Counted from the stretch's first letter, positions 44,854 to 55,908 are shown. The stretch is DNA of 64,000 bases from Nemertoderma westbladi (GCA_032718475.1 JAUCBJ010001966.1:1-64000); one strand, 5' to 3'. Program-made: numbers and translations. Notes: generated by a model not told the origin, from the letters alone.

Positions 44854-45437
44854 AATCTGTTAAGGGTACTAATAAATTAACTAAAAACAAGTACTAACTA
44901 TCTCCTTCACACAATCTTTTAATTTAATATAACAAAGTTTCAACATTGATTTAATCTGGGCCTTCATTCACAAACTATTTTGTTATTTAGCAGTCTTGTT
45001 TTATTGAACCGTACTGTTTTTGTTATACACAACACACCTTGTCTATTGTCAATCTCCGTATATATATATACTTTTATGTATGTATGTAATTTATAATGTG
45101 GTTATGTATCAATTGTACCTTACTGTCATTTGGGTGATTCGTTTATATCTTTGTTTATGTTTTTGTTTTTTTCTTTTTGGCTTTGCTGGCAAGTTCATCT
45201 GTTTTTTTCTTCTTAGTTCTTTCTTATATAGTAAATAATATTATAATATTCTTAGGTTCCGCATCCCTACCCTACCTCACCAACCACCCCCCCCCCTCCC
45301 CCACCAACCACCCCATTAGGTAGATAGTTACTTACTAGCGTTGCTATAAAACTATCTCCCTACCACTTTATATTATACAGAAATTATGGTGTTAAATTGT
45401 TTGTGAATTTATTTTGTGGAAAATAAACTTATCTTAT
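44854..45437 (+). other. LINE 3' UTR and tail
   Basis: AT-rich, with a C-rich segment near 45280-45310 and ending AAACTTATCTTATCT at about 45437. The last 200 bases occur inverted at 35291-35510. Confidence 0.7.
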
Positions 45438-45459
45438 CTAGTAGTTATTGTTCTAGTAG

Positions 45460-45690
45460 TTCTCAATACATTGCAAGTCAAATTCTTATTTGACGACACT
45501 GCTACCGGGGTATACTACACATCCTCGACTGGTACAAATTGTCTGACAGCAGGGTCCCTGAACGAAACCGGAAGTCTAATTGGAAGGGAGGTAGATATTC
45601 TACTAGGGAGGCACCTAAGGATCGGATATGGGTCTTTCGATATTCTCACCCCCATGATGAAAGATATCCCTTCAGTGACAGAACATCCAG
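45460..45690 (+). CDS. Candidate exon of unknown function
   Basis: The stretch is open for about 75 codons and has protein-like composition (FDDTATGVYYTSSTG, then TPMMKDIP). Possible acceptors are TTGTTCTAG or CATTGCAAG near 45460-45480; the donor CATCCA|GTAAGC near 45690 is good. Entry phase 1, exit phase 0 would not fit between exons 2 and 3 of the mosaic gene, so if real it belongs to another transcript or is a relic. No domain recognised. Confidence 0.3.
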
Positions 45691-45739
45691 TAAGCAACCG
45701 AGGGTGGACTCTCTATAGCCGAGGGGCACTTGTATAATA

Positions 45740-46960
45740 ACTAATAATCACGAACCCCATCCTCTTATAATATATAACTCTGTAGTAGTCAGTAGCAGTA
45801 GTAATAATAGTAGTAGTAGTAGTAGTATAAGTAGTAAGTAATAGTAAAGGAGATCGGTTTAAACCAAAGTGATAAAGTAACATTATTATATAACGTAATC
45901 ATATAGACAAAGTAGAATAAGATACAGATTCATAATTATTTTATCAAACTCATGTACTACTTACTTCAATGTGCCAATTGTAACAATAATTAAACATATT
46001 ATTCCGATTAATCTGCGTTTGGCCCTATAAGATATTATACTGAAGTGTTTTATATCAATATATCCATGCGAGTAAACAAGAAGTGAAGTAAATGTTTATT
46101 ATTATAGTTTTAGAAATTGAATGATATACCCAAGATAGTGAAATAGATAATATACAAGAAATTGCCATTTGATCAGATATATCAAAGCGGCGTCTTTAGT
46201 ATAATACCGTAATAGTATCAATTAACTCTGTTATACAATGTAAATATACTAAATCTATTTATAAATATATTATGAGCCCTACATTGTATATTTCTCCTAC
46301 AGGTAGACAATGTAGTATGTTAAAACTTGATATAATTTGGTATAATGTATAACATATTACAAATAAGACTGAGGCAGCTAAACTATATTGCAAAGAAATC
46401 AAATATCCTAAAGTAATATACTAGACCCTCCCTCCACCCTATAAATAGTGTTCACCACCTACCCCACCCACCGCCCTTATTACTTCATAATAATGAAAGA
46501 TAGTACTGGCGCTCCGGTCACTCCGTTCCCTCCGCTGGGGGGGTTAAGTTGTAGGTTTTGACACTATGCAAAATCCGAGCACAGAGTTAGAAGCGCATTG
46601 GATAGGCGAACATTTCTTGCAGTGAAAGTATTTCCATACCTATTATAGTTTTCGAGATAGTCAGACATGAGTAGCTAAAATTTGAATTTTTTTGGTAAAG
46701 TCTGATTTCACCGGTACCTATCATCCGAAATATGGATTGTGATATATCGTTAGATGCGGGTCCACTAACTGTACATTCACATATTTTCAAGGAAAAAATT
46801 CGATCAAGGGTTTTCGAAATATTTTCGAATTACCGGAAGCAGACTTTGGACGACCATATCTCCGGTACCGGTAGGCCTATTGAGTCGAAATTTTTTTTAA
46901 TCTACTTAGAACACTCCAGTGAATGTTTTTTAGTTTGAAAGTTTTGCCCCAAAATGCTCA
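45740..46960. other. Intron DNA without a gene
   Basis: AT-rich with a TAG trinucleotide stretch at 45790-45850 and a TACCGGTA-containing segment near 46710 and 46860. Nothing coding seen. Confidence 0.6.
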
Positions 46961-46969
46961 GAAGTAATT

Positions 46970-47945
46970 TCGAAAAAACTGATCATTTCGCGATCATGAT
47001 CTTTTGACCCCCTAGAATTGAACTTTTTTATGGTCAAATTTTGGCTACCCCCCCTAATTCGAGGGTGAGGAATCTTTTTGTAATGTTAAGTTTTTTCATA
47101 CGGTGAACTCACAGGACTTGGTCTTCGAAATAAAACCGAAAACATGATCTTTCCTGATCATGGCCTGATCAAATCGCTTTTTGAAAATTTTGAAATTCTC
47201 AAAAGTTGCCCCTTCTTAATAGAAGTCGATTAGTAAAAAAAAAATCGGGGGTCTCAAACAAAGTTTTAGAGAAAATCGGGAAAAACTGAAAAACACGATC
47301 TTTTATGATCAGGAAGCTGATCTCGAGAACTGGTTGCCCGATCGAGCCAATTTTTTTTTTAATCAACTCAGAATAGACCATTGCACATTTCTTACAATGA
47401 ATGTTTATTAGAAAAATGCTTAGATTCGATTTTAAATATACTGATCTTTTCGCGATCATGATCTTGAGTTTTGACCCACTAGACTTGAACTTTTTTATGC
47501 CCAAATTTTGGCTACCCCCCATAATTCGAGGGCGAGGAATCTTTTTGCGATGTTAAGTTTTTCCATACGGTGAACTCCCAGGACTTGGTCTTCAAAATAA
47601 AACCGAAAACACGATCTTTTCTGATCGCGGCCTGATCAAATCGCTTTTTGAAAATTTCGAAATGCTCAAACGTTGCCCCTTCATCATAGAAGTCGATTCG
47701 TAAAAAAAAATCGGGGGTTTCAAACAAAGTTTTCGAGAAAATTTGAAAAAACCGAAAAATATCATCTTTAATGATCAGGTATCAGATCTCGAGAACCGGT
47801 TGTCCGATCGGGCCAATGTTTTTTTTAATCGACTCAGGGCGGTGTTCTGAACGTTTCCTACAGTAATTGTTTATATCCAAAATGCTAAGTTACGATTTTA
47901 CAAAGTCCAATCTTTGCGCGATCATGATCTTGCGTTTTGACCGGG
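46970..47945. repeat. GATC-rich tandem repeat, about 469-bp unit
   Basis: Two units and a partial third. Landmarks: GATCATGATCTT-type blocks at about 46993, 47453 and 47920; CTTGGTCTTC(G/A)AAATAAAACC at about 47117 and 47586; GGTTG(C/T)CCGATCG at about 47330 and 47798. The units contain an unusual density of TGATC and CGATC. Long open frames are not supported as genes. Confidence 0.8.
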
Positions 47946-48825
47946 AAGAATTCCCTTTTTTTAAAATCTTTTAACGGGAATCATGACTAATGTGGGGTCG
48001 CTGAATCTTTTTGTAATGTTAAGTTTTTCGATTGGAGCAAGCCTTGAGTGTCCGATTGCTGATCAAAACTGATCTTTGCTGATCATGGTCAAGATCATGA
48101 TCGGATCACTCTCAACTTTTTCATTTGAATGTAAACCCATATGCTGCCTATCGATTGGCGCCGGTCCCAAGTCCGTAGCATTAGCGGTTCTGGACTTATC
48201 TCCATAGCAACGTGGTTGCTAGGGAAGCGGACTTTTTGACTCAAATTGGCCCTAGCCGGAGAACCGTAGACTTTTTTAAAACATTATGTATGGCAAAAAG
48301 TCTTCTGGATAAATTTTGGGGGGGGTCTAGGAACATCCTATTGTTCGTTTTCGCTTAGTTGCTGAGATCCTCTCGTCCCCCAAATCCCAGGATTCTATAA
48401 AGGCATTCTGCTGGACTAGTTCCGTGGCCGGAATAGTGTTCGGTGTTCTGCGAACAGAGAACCTAATCGGTTTAGGGCCGTGACCGTCCAGATGGCCATG
48501 TTTTACAACGTGCTGAACATTTTAGTATAGGTTTGATGACAATTGAGTAAAAAATAAACAAGTAGTTGGGAATTTAGTGATGAAAAAGTCAAAATCGACA
48601 AACTGAAAAAGGGTTGTTTTATACATAGTCATGAATAACAGCCATAAATACTGTTGTAGAAAGTAGAGTTTAGTGGTCAAAAATCATTCAATGGTGAAAA
48701 CCGATGTAACCACATGTAAGCCCTTCTATCAATCTAATTTTGTAAATTTACTGAAAATTTCACTCCATTGGAGGTAATAGTCCCCTTAAACGGTTAATTA
48801 TATTCCAGAGGTGTAAGCTACACAG

Positions 48826-48927
48826 GTTCCCCCATAATGTTACTACCAGGCTTCTATGGAGATGAATTGGGTATCAACACAATCACCTCTATTAAACTCG
48901 TATGTGAAGAAGCTAAAAAGGTGGATG
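48826..48927 (+). CDS. Mosaic gene, exon 3: end of beta/gamma-crystallin domain
   Basis: Acceptor GCTACACAG before 48826; donor GGATG|GTTAGT after 48927. Entry phase 1, matching exon 2; exit phase 1, matching the FN2 exon. It encodes SPIMLLPGFYGDELGINTIT followed by SIKLV, the second half of a Greek-key motif with the N-T-X-X-S signature. Two Glu/Lys-rich residue groups then form a linker to FN2. Confidence 0.8.
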
Positions 48928-49240
48928 GTTAGTTAATGTTGCATAAAATGGATCTTACCAAACAAAAATGAGCTGAACATGAAAATAAATTTTATACTGA
49001 ATAGAAAGAGTACCCACATATGTTTTACTGTATTTAGTACCTATGCTTTATACCTATATTGAAATGAACACCGTTTATAAATCAAAAATCTCTAAAAACC
49101 CCACCACCAGAACAACCTATCAAATGCAATATAAATAACAGACAGACAATTAAAATTTGACATGAGAAATTTAAACTGTAAAACATATCATCCAACCTAT
49201 AGACCTACAACTACATCCAACCAACCGACCAGCCACCTGG

Positions 49241-50026
49241 CTACGGCTGTGAAGTTAGGCCGGCCCCATCCTGCAGTCCCAGGCCACTGCGCCACTTGGT
49301 GCGCAACCCGCGCAGGCAGTGGGAGGTCCCACGGACAACTGCAAACAGCACTCGCGAGTGTACCCAACCCATGACGGACGAGTAAGGCTTACCCCACAAG
49401 CGGTGCAGTCTGTCCGCGATTATCCGCAGGAATCTGTTCGCCTGCGTGGCCAACACACCATCACAGGAAACCACGAAAGGCAAGAAGTCTCCACGACGAG
49501 CAGTTACTGCGGCTAAATAAAGCCGTTTCTTCTCGTCTTCCACGGATTCCAACACGGACATGGAGGTGCGGTTAACGTACGACCCGGTGTCAAGATTGGT
49601 TGATCGAATATCAAACAACGCCTGAGTCTGTATGTTAAACGTGCCCCGCACCCCCACGTCACACCGCAGTCCAGCCATGTCTCACCCCTCCAGCTGCTCC
49701 CACACCATGGGATCCAACGTGACGTTGCACGGCCCAAACGCGAGCGCAGCGAGGTCGCCAACGGTGTCCCGCAACTCATTGTGACGTTGGATCACGAGGC
49801 CGCCCTTCTTGCAGTTCAACCCATGGTTCTGGTCGAATGCGGCCCCACACCCGTCACAACGGCTCGGCACTCCCAGGAGGGGTCTACCATACCGCACTGC
49901 CAGACCGTCACGGAACTCCTGTGGAGACAGGTCGTAATGGTGTTCAGTCAGTGGGAGAGTCGACGTCCTGGCGCCGCTTTTAAACTCAGCAGCTCTCCGG
50001 ATAGTCTGCTGACGCCTCTCCGACAT
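49241..50026 (-). pseudogene. Non-LTR retroelement C-terminal fragment (zinc knuckle plus endonuclease-like region)
   Basis: On the minus strand two adjoining frames (50026-49682 and 49678-49241, separated by a stop) encode a Cys/His knuckle (CDGCGAAFDQNHGLNCKK), the block VIQRHNELRDTVGDLA, then DVGVRG...TQALFDIRSTNLD and EEKKRLYLAAV. The knuckle and the Asp...Asp spacing resemble the C-terminal restriction-like endonuclease region of some non-LTR retroelements. GC-rich compared with its flanks. It lies in the intron between exon 3 and the FN2 exon, in reverse orientation. Confidence 0.6.
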
Positions 50027-50238
50027 CCTCTCAAGTGCCTCCTCAAACTCCCCCTATACTGAATAGATCATTAGGTAGTGGAAAACTTAATGGAAACATC
50101 TTTATAGTACTACTTCTGTTCTACATTGTGTTCATATATATTAAATAAAAAAACTACTTTTAATAAAAACTCATCATACGTCTTACAGTATCGGGCTTGA
50201 AAAATGTAATACTGTATAATGATAACTTTTTACTCAAG

Positions 50239-50427
50239 ATGAAGAGTGTCGAACCAATTCCGGCCCAAGACCGTTCAGGAATTGCGTTATCCCGTTTACC
50301 CATGAAGACTTCGAGTACAATGAATGTAAAGCGATTTCTATTGATCAAAGTTGGTGCCCAACTTCAGTTGATGGGAATGGAATGATTGTAGCTGGGAACT
50401 GGGGCTACTGCCCTGCAGAATGTCCAG
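50239..50427 (+). CDS. Mosaic gene, FN2 exon
   Basis: Acceptor TTTTTACTCAAG before 50239; donor CCAG|GTAAGT after 50427. Phase 1-1. It reads ECRTNSGPRPFRNCVIPFTH, then NECKAI...WCPTSV and NWGYCPAECP. The C...FPF-like...C...WCxT...WGYC pattern is the fibronectin type II (kringle-like) fold, usually a collagen- or glycan-binding module. The last 33 or so bases and the donor site have been amplified in the following intron. Confidence 0.82.
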
Positions 50428-51930
50428 GTAAGTAGCTGGGAACTGGGGCTACTGCCCTGCAGAATGTCCGGGTAAGTAGCTGGGAACTGGGGTACTGCCC
50501 TGCAGAATGTCCAGGTAAGTAGCTGGGAACTGGGGGTACTGCCCTGCAGAATGTCCAGGTAAGTAGCTGGGAACTGGGGGTACTGCCCTGCAGAATGTCC
50601 AGGTAAGTAGCTGGGAACTGGGGCTACTGCCCTGCAGAATGTCCAGTTATGTAGCTGGGAACTGGGGGTACTGCCCTGCAGAATGTCCAGTTATGTAGCT
50701 GGGAACTTTCGCACTGTTGTGTCCCTAGGCAAGACACTTTAGACATTAGTGCCTACGCCAACCCAGCGGTATAATGGGAACCTAGCTTTGCTGGGGTAAT
50801 GATAATGCAGGCGCCCTGATAAGATCGCACTGATCCCTAAGGGCGCCTGCAATAACAAAAATAAATTTGTTTATTATTATTATTATTAACTTGGGCTACT
50901 GCCCTGCAGAATGTCCAGGTAAGTAGATGGGAACTGGGGGTACAGCCCTGCAGAATGTCCAGGTAAGTAGCTGGGAACTGGGGCTACTGCCCTGTAGAAT
51001 GTCCAGGTAAGTAGCTGGGAACTGGGGCCACTGCCCTGCAGAATGTCCAGGTAAGTGCTGGGAACTGGGGCTACTGCCCTGCAGAATGTCCAGGTAAGTA
51101 GATGGGAACTGGGGGTACTGCCCTGCAGAATGTCCAGGTAAGTAGCTGGGAACTGGGGCCACTGCCCTGCAGAATGTCCAGGTAAGTAGCTGGGAACTGG
51201 GGCTACTGCCCTGCAGAATGTCCAGTTATGTAGCTGGGAACTGGGGCCACTGCCCTGCAGAATGTCTAGGTAAGTAGCTGGGAACTTGGGCTACTGCCCT
51301 GCAGAATGTCCAGGTAAGTAGATGGGAACTGGGGGTACAGCCCTGCAGAATGTCCAGGTAAGTAGCTGGGAACTGGGGCTACTGCCCTGTAGAATGTCCA
51401 GGTAAGTAGCTGGGAACTGGGGCCACTGCCCTGCAGAATGTCCAGGTAAGTGCTGGGAACTGGGGCTACTGCCCTGCAGAATGTCCAGGTAAGTAGATGG
51501 GAACTGGGGGTACTGCCCTGCAGAATGTCCAGGTAAGTAGCTGGGAACTGGGGCCACTGCCCTGCAGAATGTCCAGGTAAGTGCTGGGAACTGGGGCTAC
51601 TGCCCTGCAGAATGTCCAGATAAGTGCTGGGAACTGGGGGTACTGCCCTGCAGAATGTCCAGTTATGTAGCTGGGAACTGGGGGTACTGCCCTGCAGAAT
51701 GTCCAGTTATGTAGCTGGGAACTGGGGCTACTGCCCTGCAGAATGTCCAGGTAAGTAGCTGGGAACTGGGGCTACTGCCCTGCAGAATGTCCAGGTAAGT
51801 AGCTGGGAACTGGGGCTACTGCCCTGCAGAATGTCCAGGTAAGTAGCTGGGAACTGGGGCTACTGCCCTGCAGAATGTCCAAGTAAAAGTAACTGGGAAC
51901 TGGGGCTACTGCCCTGCGGACTGTAAGAAC
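50392..51930. repeat. Minisatellite built from the FN2 exon end and its splice donor
   Basis: About 30 copies of a 42-45 bp unit, AGCTGGGAACTGGGGCTACT then GCCCTGCAGAATGTCCAGGT(AAGT). The unit is the last part of the FN2 exon (NWGYCPAECP) plus the donor GTAAGT. Most copies keep the donor; some have GTTATG or ATAAGT instead. A SINE interrupts it at about 50706-50888. A block of nine units is duplicated at higher order with a period of about 395 bp (50896-51162 and 51291-51557). Confidence 0.93.
50706..50888 (+). repeat. SINE 3' part inserted in the minisatellite
   Basis: It contains GTGTCCCTAGGCAAGACACTT and ACCCAGCGGTATAATGGGAACC, typical of a conserved central domain of invertebrate SINEs, and ends in a TTATTATTATTATTA tail. 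Flanking AACT on both sides may be the target duplication. Confidence 0.65.
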
Positions 51931-51968
51931 ATCATTATGTTCTTGAAGTACTCTCTATCACAGCTCAG

Positions 51969-52072
51969 GTACCCCTGGAACTGTATGTCGATCTACAGTA
52001 GTAGGCAACGGAACCTGCATAACTAAAGTTGTGTCAGTTGAAAATAATCAAGTAAAAATAGGCCAAGATCAG
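51969..52072 (+). CDS. Mosaic gene, small Cys exon a
   Basis: Acceptor ACAGCTCAG before 51969; donor GATCAG|GTATTA after 52072. Entry phase 1 (fits FN2), exit phase 0. It encodes about 34 residues with two Cys (TVCRSTVVGNGTCITKVVS). No domain recognised. Confidence 0.55.
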
Positions 52073-52399
52073 GTATTAATTTATTTATTCAGGCTATTTA
52101 TCATTGTATTATTTTTATCGCATTTTACAAATATGTTTCTCAAAAAATATATAATTAAGCCCAGAAGCCCACCCAATGCAAGATTTATGTGAATAACTAA
52201 AACCGACTCTGTCTCTTATGAACCCACAGCTTGGAGTCTACTACTACCCTACCCTACAAATATCAAATAACTGAACTTCAGTAATCATAAATTGCTTATT
52301 AACACTACTACCTACTATACCACTACTTACTTAGAGTCAGACTACAGCAGCCATAAGGCTTTTTTCCTATTTACTGTGATTGCCTTTGGTTTCACATAG

Positions 52400-52496
52400 G
52401 CTAATTTCGGGTGGCCGAAGAATATAATCCAAAACATAACCCTGCATTGTCATCTATATTGCACTGGTTTGCAGTATACACTGTGTGTGGATACAG
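52400..52496 (+). CDS. Mosaic gene, small Cys exon b (candidate)
   Basis: Acceptor TTTGGTTTCACATAG before 52400; donor GATACAG|GTGTAG after 52496. Entry phase 0 and exit phase 1 exactly bridge exon a (exit 0) and the EGF exon (entry 1). It encodes about 32 residues with three Cys (HCHLYC...LCVDT). Inferred mainly from phase and splice sites. Confidence 0.4.
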
Positions 52497-53293
52497 GTGT
52501 AGTGAGAAAATAAACAGAACATGTCGTAAGCGATTTATACCAGGATATGTGTAGCAGGATATTATGTCTTAGGCAAATTCTTTGTAGTAAGTTTTGTGCC
52601 CATGTCACTGAGGTAATAATTTTTTAAGCTAATATTTAAGTAAGTGTTATTAACTTACTTGAAAATTAGCTGGCAAATTCTTGATACTCCAGCTTGGAAT
52701 ATCTGTGATGTGAGCTTTGGTCTAGGTTTGTCAAGTCATATATCGTTACTGTCATGAAAGAACAACACAAGTCCAAAAATCAAAATTGTTTGGGAATGAC
52801 TCCCTGCTCCCCATTTTGCCTATTTCTGGTTGAGTGCACTAAAAACGGTCCTACCATAATATCGCATTAAAATAATACTCTACTACTAAGTGTTTTATGC
52901 CTTCCACCAACCTGGTGGCTAATTCCCCCAGATCCTTCCAGGCTTCCCGATTCTCCATAGTTGTCGCAATTTCGTTTTTCCGAAGTTCAGTACCCCTTTC
53001 AAGTTGGACTATATGTAATAACCACTCATCCATGGTTTCACTTTCTTTGTGTTGGTTGCCAGAAAAGTAGATATTGTTTGACCTCATGTTTACTTCATTA
53101 CTTTACTAAAAAGGTAAATTGACAGAAAATGAAGCAAGTAAAATGAAGCATAAAGGACTAGTAAAATGAAAAAAATAAGGCACTAAATATAAAAGATAAA
53201 AAAAGAAGAAATATATCGCAATAAAGTAATTAAAAAGGAAATTGTCCTATTCTCACGACCGAAATATATAATTTAATTATATAATTTTTGCAG

Positions 53294-53425
53294 ACATCAA
53301 CGAATGCCTTCAAAACGTCGACGATTGTCATTTGTTAGCAACTTGTACCAATACTGATGGTAACTATACTTGTGAATGCAATTATGGATATCCTGGTACT
53401 GGCAAACTGTGCACTCGATCACTAG
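53294..53425 (+). CDS. Mosaic gene, calcium-binding EGF-like exon
   Basis: Acceptor AATTTTTGCAG before 53294; donor CACTAG|GTAAG after 53425; phase 1-1. It encodes one EGF-like domain with the calcium-binding start DINEC, then CHLLATC, NTDGNYTCEC and YGYPGTGKLC: six Cys at canonical spacing, and the N...Y/F hydroxylation-type motif CTNTDGNYTC. Confidence 0.88.
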
Positions 53426-53599
53426 GTAAGTTGTCAGTTATTCCAACATGTTTGTTTATGTTGGTTTCAGAACACGTTTTCAAACATACTATAATTATTG
53501 TCTGTTCGAGAACGGAATATACTGATATAAAACCTGAATCAAATTAATCTGTATAACTACTGAGGCCATAGGCCGAAGTAGTTATACATGATTTATTTC

Positions 53600-53775
53600 C
53601 TGAAGGTATTATAGCCGTATATTCCGTTGCCCTTCTTGGGAACTGGCACCAACTTATTTGTTTTCATTTCTTGTGGGACTCTTGTTGTTCGGTACATGTC
53701 TACTATGATGGGATAGATGAGCTTTAAACACTCAGGTATTTTAAAGACCTCAGGGGGAACTCCATTAAAACGATA
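53600..53775 (-). pseudogene. LINE reverse transcriptase fragment
   Basis: On the minus strand, reads FNGVPPEVFK...YPIIVDMYRTTRVPQEMK then KLVPVPKKGN, the fingers region of a non-LTR reverse transcriptase (expected pattern: VP..W....VP..KKG). It is a short fragment with no catalytic motif. Confidence 0.6.
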
Positions 53776-54650
53776 TGGTGATAATATAAATCTTTGACTT
53801 ACGCATTTGTTACCATCAAAGCGACCGATGATACTGAGCCATATTTAGTGTTTGTTTTGCAAAACCAAAAATCAATTACTCATAAAATAAAAATAATAGC
53901 CGCAAGTTGGGCATCATAGTTTATAATGACCATCTCTGGACAGTATAAGCCACCACCATGCAGTAACACTGCCCAAGTAAGTAACACCAGTACTGTGTTT
54001 CAGGCCTATGTTTTTTGTATGTAAAGTATGACTTCTTGTTGTATGTGATCATGATGGGGTATTGCAAGATATGCAACACATTCAACATTCAAGGAGGTTA
54101 AAACATAATAATTTCAGCAGTCACTGATTGGTCAGTGAAATGGCCTACCAATCATATAGCGCTTGAATTAGGTGCTTTTAATGACAATAATGATCTCCAT
54201 TATCCCATGGAGATGGTTTAGTGGGCACAACCGGTAAAACTTGATCGAAACCAGAGAAGAAAAGTCGCACCAATAATTGCTAGATAGATAGATATTTTAT
54301 TGATCGGAGTCCAAAAGAAAGATAATACCAAACACAAATAAGTATACCTGAATAAAGCAGGAAACATAGAAAAACAGGAATAAATAAACTATATAAAAAA
54401 AAACTATAACTATATCATCAGGACGATAAACATAATCGAATATATAATAAGGGAAAATATACCTAACTTGAAAGCAACAATAATATATACCTAAAAGGTA
54501 TATACCTAAAGAAAATATACCTAGCTTGAAAGCAACAATAATATATACCTAAAAGGTATATACCTAAAGAAAATATACCTAACTTGGAAGCAACAATAAT
54601 ATATACCTAAAAGGTATATACCTAAATCTCTGGATGGCACATTCACAAGA

Positions 54651-54989
54651 ATGCTACTCCGGGTACATTGTGTCAAGTACAATGCACACATCTCCAACCA
54701 GACACTATATAACATTGGAGGTGTCTCATTGGTTCCCCCAAGCTTGACACTAGAACAAAATCGCCTCCGCTTTGCAGGACATTGCTTTCGCCGTGAGGAC
54801 CAGCCAGTGCATAATCTTGTACTTTGGCAGCCTCATGGAGTGAATAAGCATGGTGGACAGCCCATGACTTTCTTGAGACGCATCTTAAAGGACACTGGCC
54901 TTAAAGATGCGGATAATCTAGCAAATGTCATGGGTGATAGGGAGTTGTGGCGGTGCAATTTTGTTGACAAGCCGGCACAGCATTCTTAA
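54651..54989 (+). pseudogene. Non-LTR retrotransposon tail (ORF2 C-terminus)
   Basis: Open for 113 codons with LRFAGHCFRREDQPV, LVLWQPHG and a DRELWR end: the conserved C-terminal stretch of RTE/Jockey-like ORF2 proteins. Plus strand, bounded on both sides by the 60-bp tandem units, so it was inserted into or amplified with that array. Confidence 0.65.
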
Positions 54990-55371
54990 AAATGCAGCTG
55001 CAATGCAGCATGCCGATCCTAGTAGTAGTAGTAGTATATACCTAAAGAAAATATACCTAACTTGAAAGCAACAATAATATATACCTAAAAGGTATATACC
55101 TAAAGAAAATATACCTAACATGAAAGCAACAATAATTATATCTGGCAACTGAAAGTAAATTAATATACGTAATATTTTGCCAATCGTCAGTTTACAGGTA
55201 GAAATACAAAAATATTAGGCCTAAACAGAAAAGGCCGAAAACAAAAGAATATGAAAAGCAGAGTATATTTATATGGTTATTACACCAAAAACACAAATAA
55301 CACATGGTACAAGTGCTGAAACAAAGGCACAGTAGAGAGTTTGGCGTACTGTAGTAAAGAAAATGGGGAAA

Positions 55372-55617
55372 TTAAACTGATTCAAGGCATTTCAGAGTGG
55401 GAAATATAAATGAGGCGGCTGACACAAAATTTGTTTCATTGAAGAAAATATCAACAGAAGTGAAATTTACGTCTTTGCTGGAATCACGCAAATTCAATAG
55501 GAGGGGACATGTGAGAAGGACATGTGATTCGGTTTGTACTGCACCGCATGTACAAAAACGACGCTCAGGTGTGATATGGAACCACCTGCTGGTTTCAACC
55601 GGAAGGTGAGTCGACAT
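55372..55617 (-). pseudogene. LINE ORF2 C-terminal tail
   Basis: Minus strand, 81 codons: LPVETSRWFHITPERRFCTC and CGAVQTESHVLLTCPL, the Cys-rich tail common in non-LTR ORF2 proteins. Confidence 0.65.
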
Positions 55618-55908
55618 AAGCCGAAACCGGGTCCACGCTAGATGGTGATGTTCGGGAACAACAATATGCTGAGTGTATACTGGTGGTATTATGAAAGTTG
55701 GGTTAATCGAGGAATGGAATGAATGACGTGTACTTTATGGCGTTTATGGATATCATCAAGCCAGATCACTCATCAGCTACAAAATTTCCATTGGGCCTGG
55801 CTAGCAGCCTGTCAATAACCTTACCCATTGGTGTGGCACTGCGACGTTCCAAATAAATAGCGAAAATTAGAGGGGAGTGTAGTTCGGGTTTGGATAAAAT
55901 CGATTGAA

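Larger units (their letters stand above)
36500..45437 (+). mobile_element. CR1/L2-like LINE, decayed, carrying nested DNA transposons
   Basis: A plus-strand non-LTR retrotransposon: ORF1 (37096-38142), ORF2 with PHD-like finger, endonuclease and reverse transcriptase (about 41350-44853), a short 3' UTR and a 3' end AAACTTATCTTATCT. It is interrupted by a MULE-like insertion at 38249-41034 and by an inverted-duplication hairpin at 43983-44492. The 5' limit is uncertain. It lies in the second intron of the mosaic gene. Stops and frame changes in ORF2 show that it is dead. Confidence 0.8.
54283..55620 (-). mobile_element. Truncated minus-strand non-LTR element with nested fragments
   Basis: The left edge is (TAGA)n followed by AATA-rich 3' sequence, i.e. 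a LINE 3' end read on the minus strand. Further in, at 55372-55617, lies the C-terminal ORF2 tail LPVETSRWF, ERRFCTCGAVQTESHVLLTC and CPLLLNLR. Between them are two clusters of a 60-bp unit (AGCAACAATAATATATACCT, AAAGGTATATACCTAAAGAA) at 54448-54625 and 55038-55145, surrounding a piece of another element at 54651-54989. Confidence 0.6.

Noticed and set aside
50392-51930. CRISPR-like array
   Set aside because: The repeats are contiguous without unique spacers and match the neighbouring exon end; the DNA is eukaryotic.
52851-53087. A 78-codon minus-strand frame with helical composition
   Set aside because: A faint likeness to LINE tails (ENREAWKDL), but too short, and an exon of the plus-strand gene separates it from the nearest LINE fragment.
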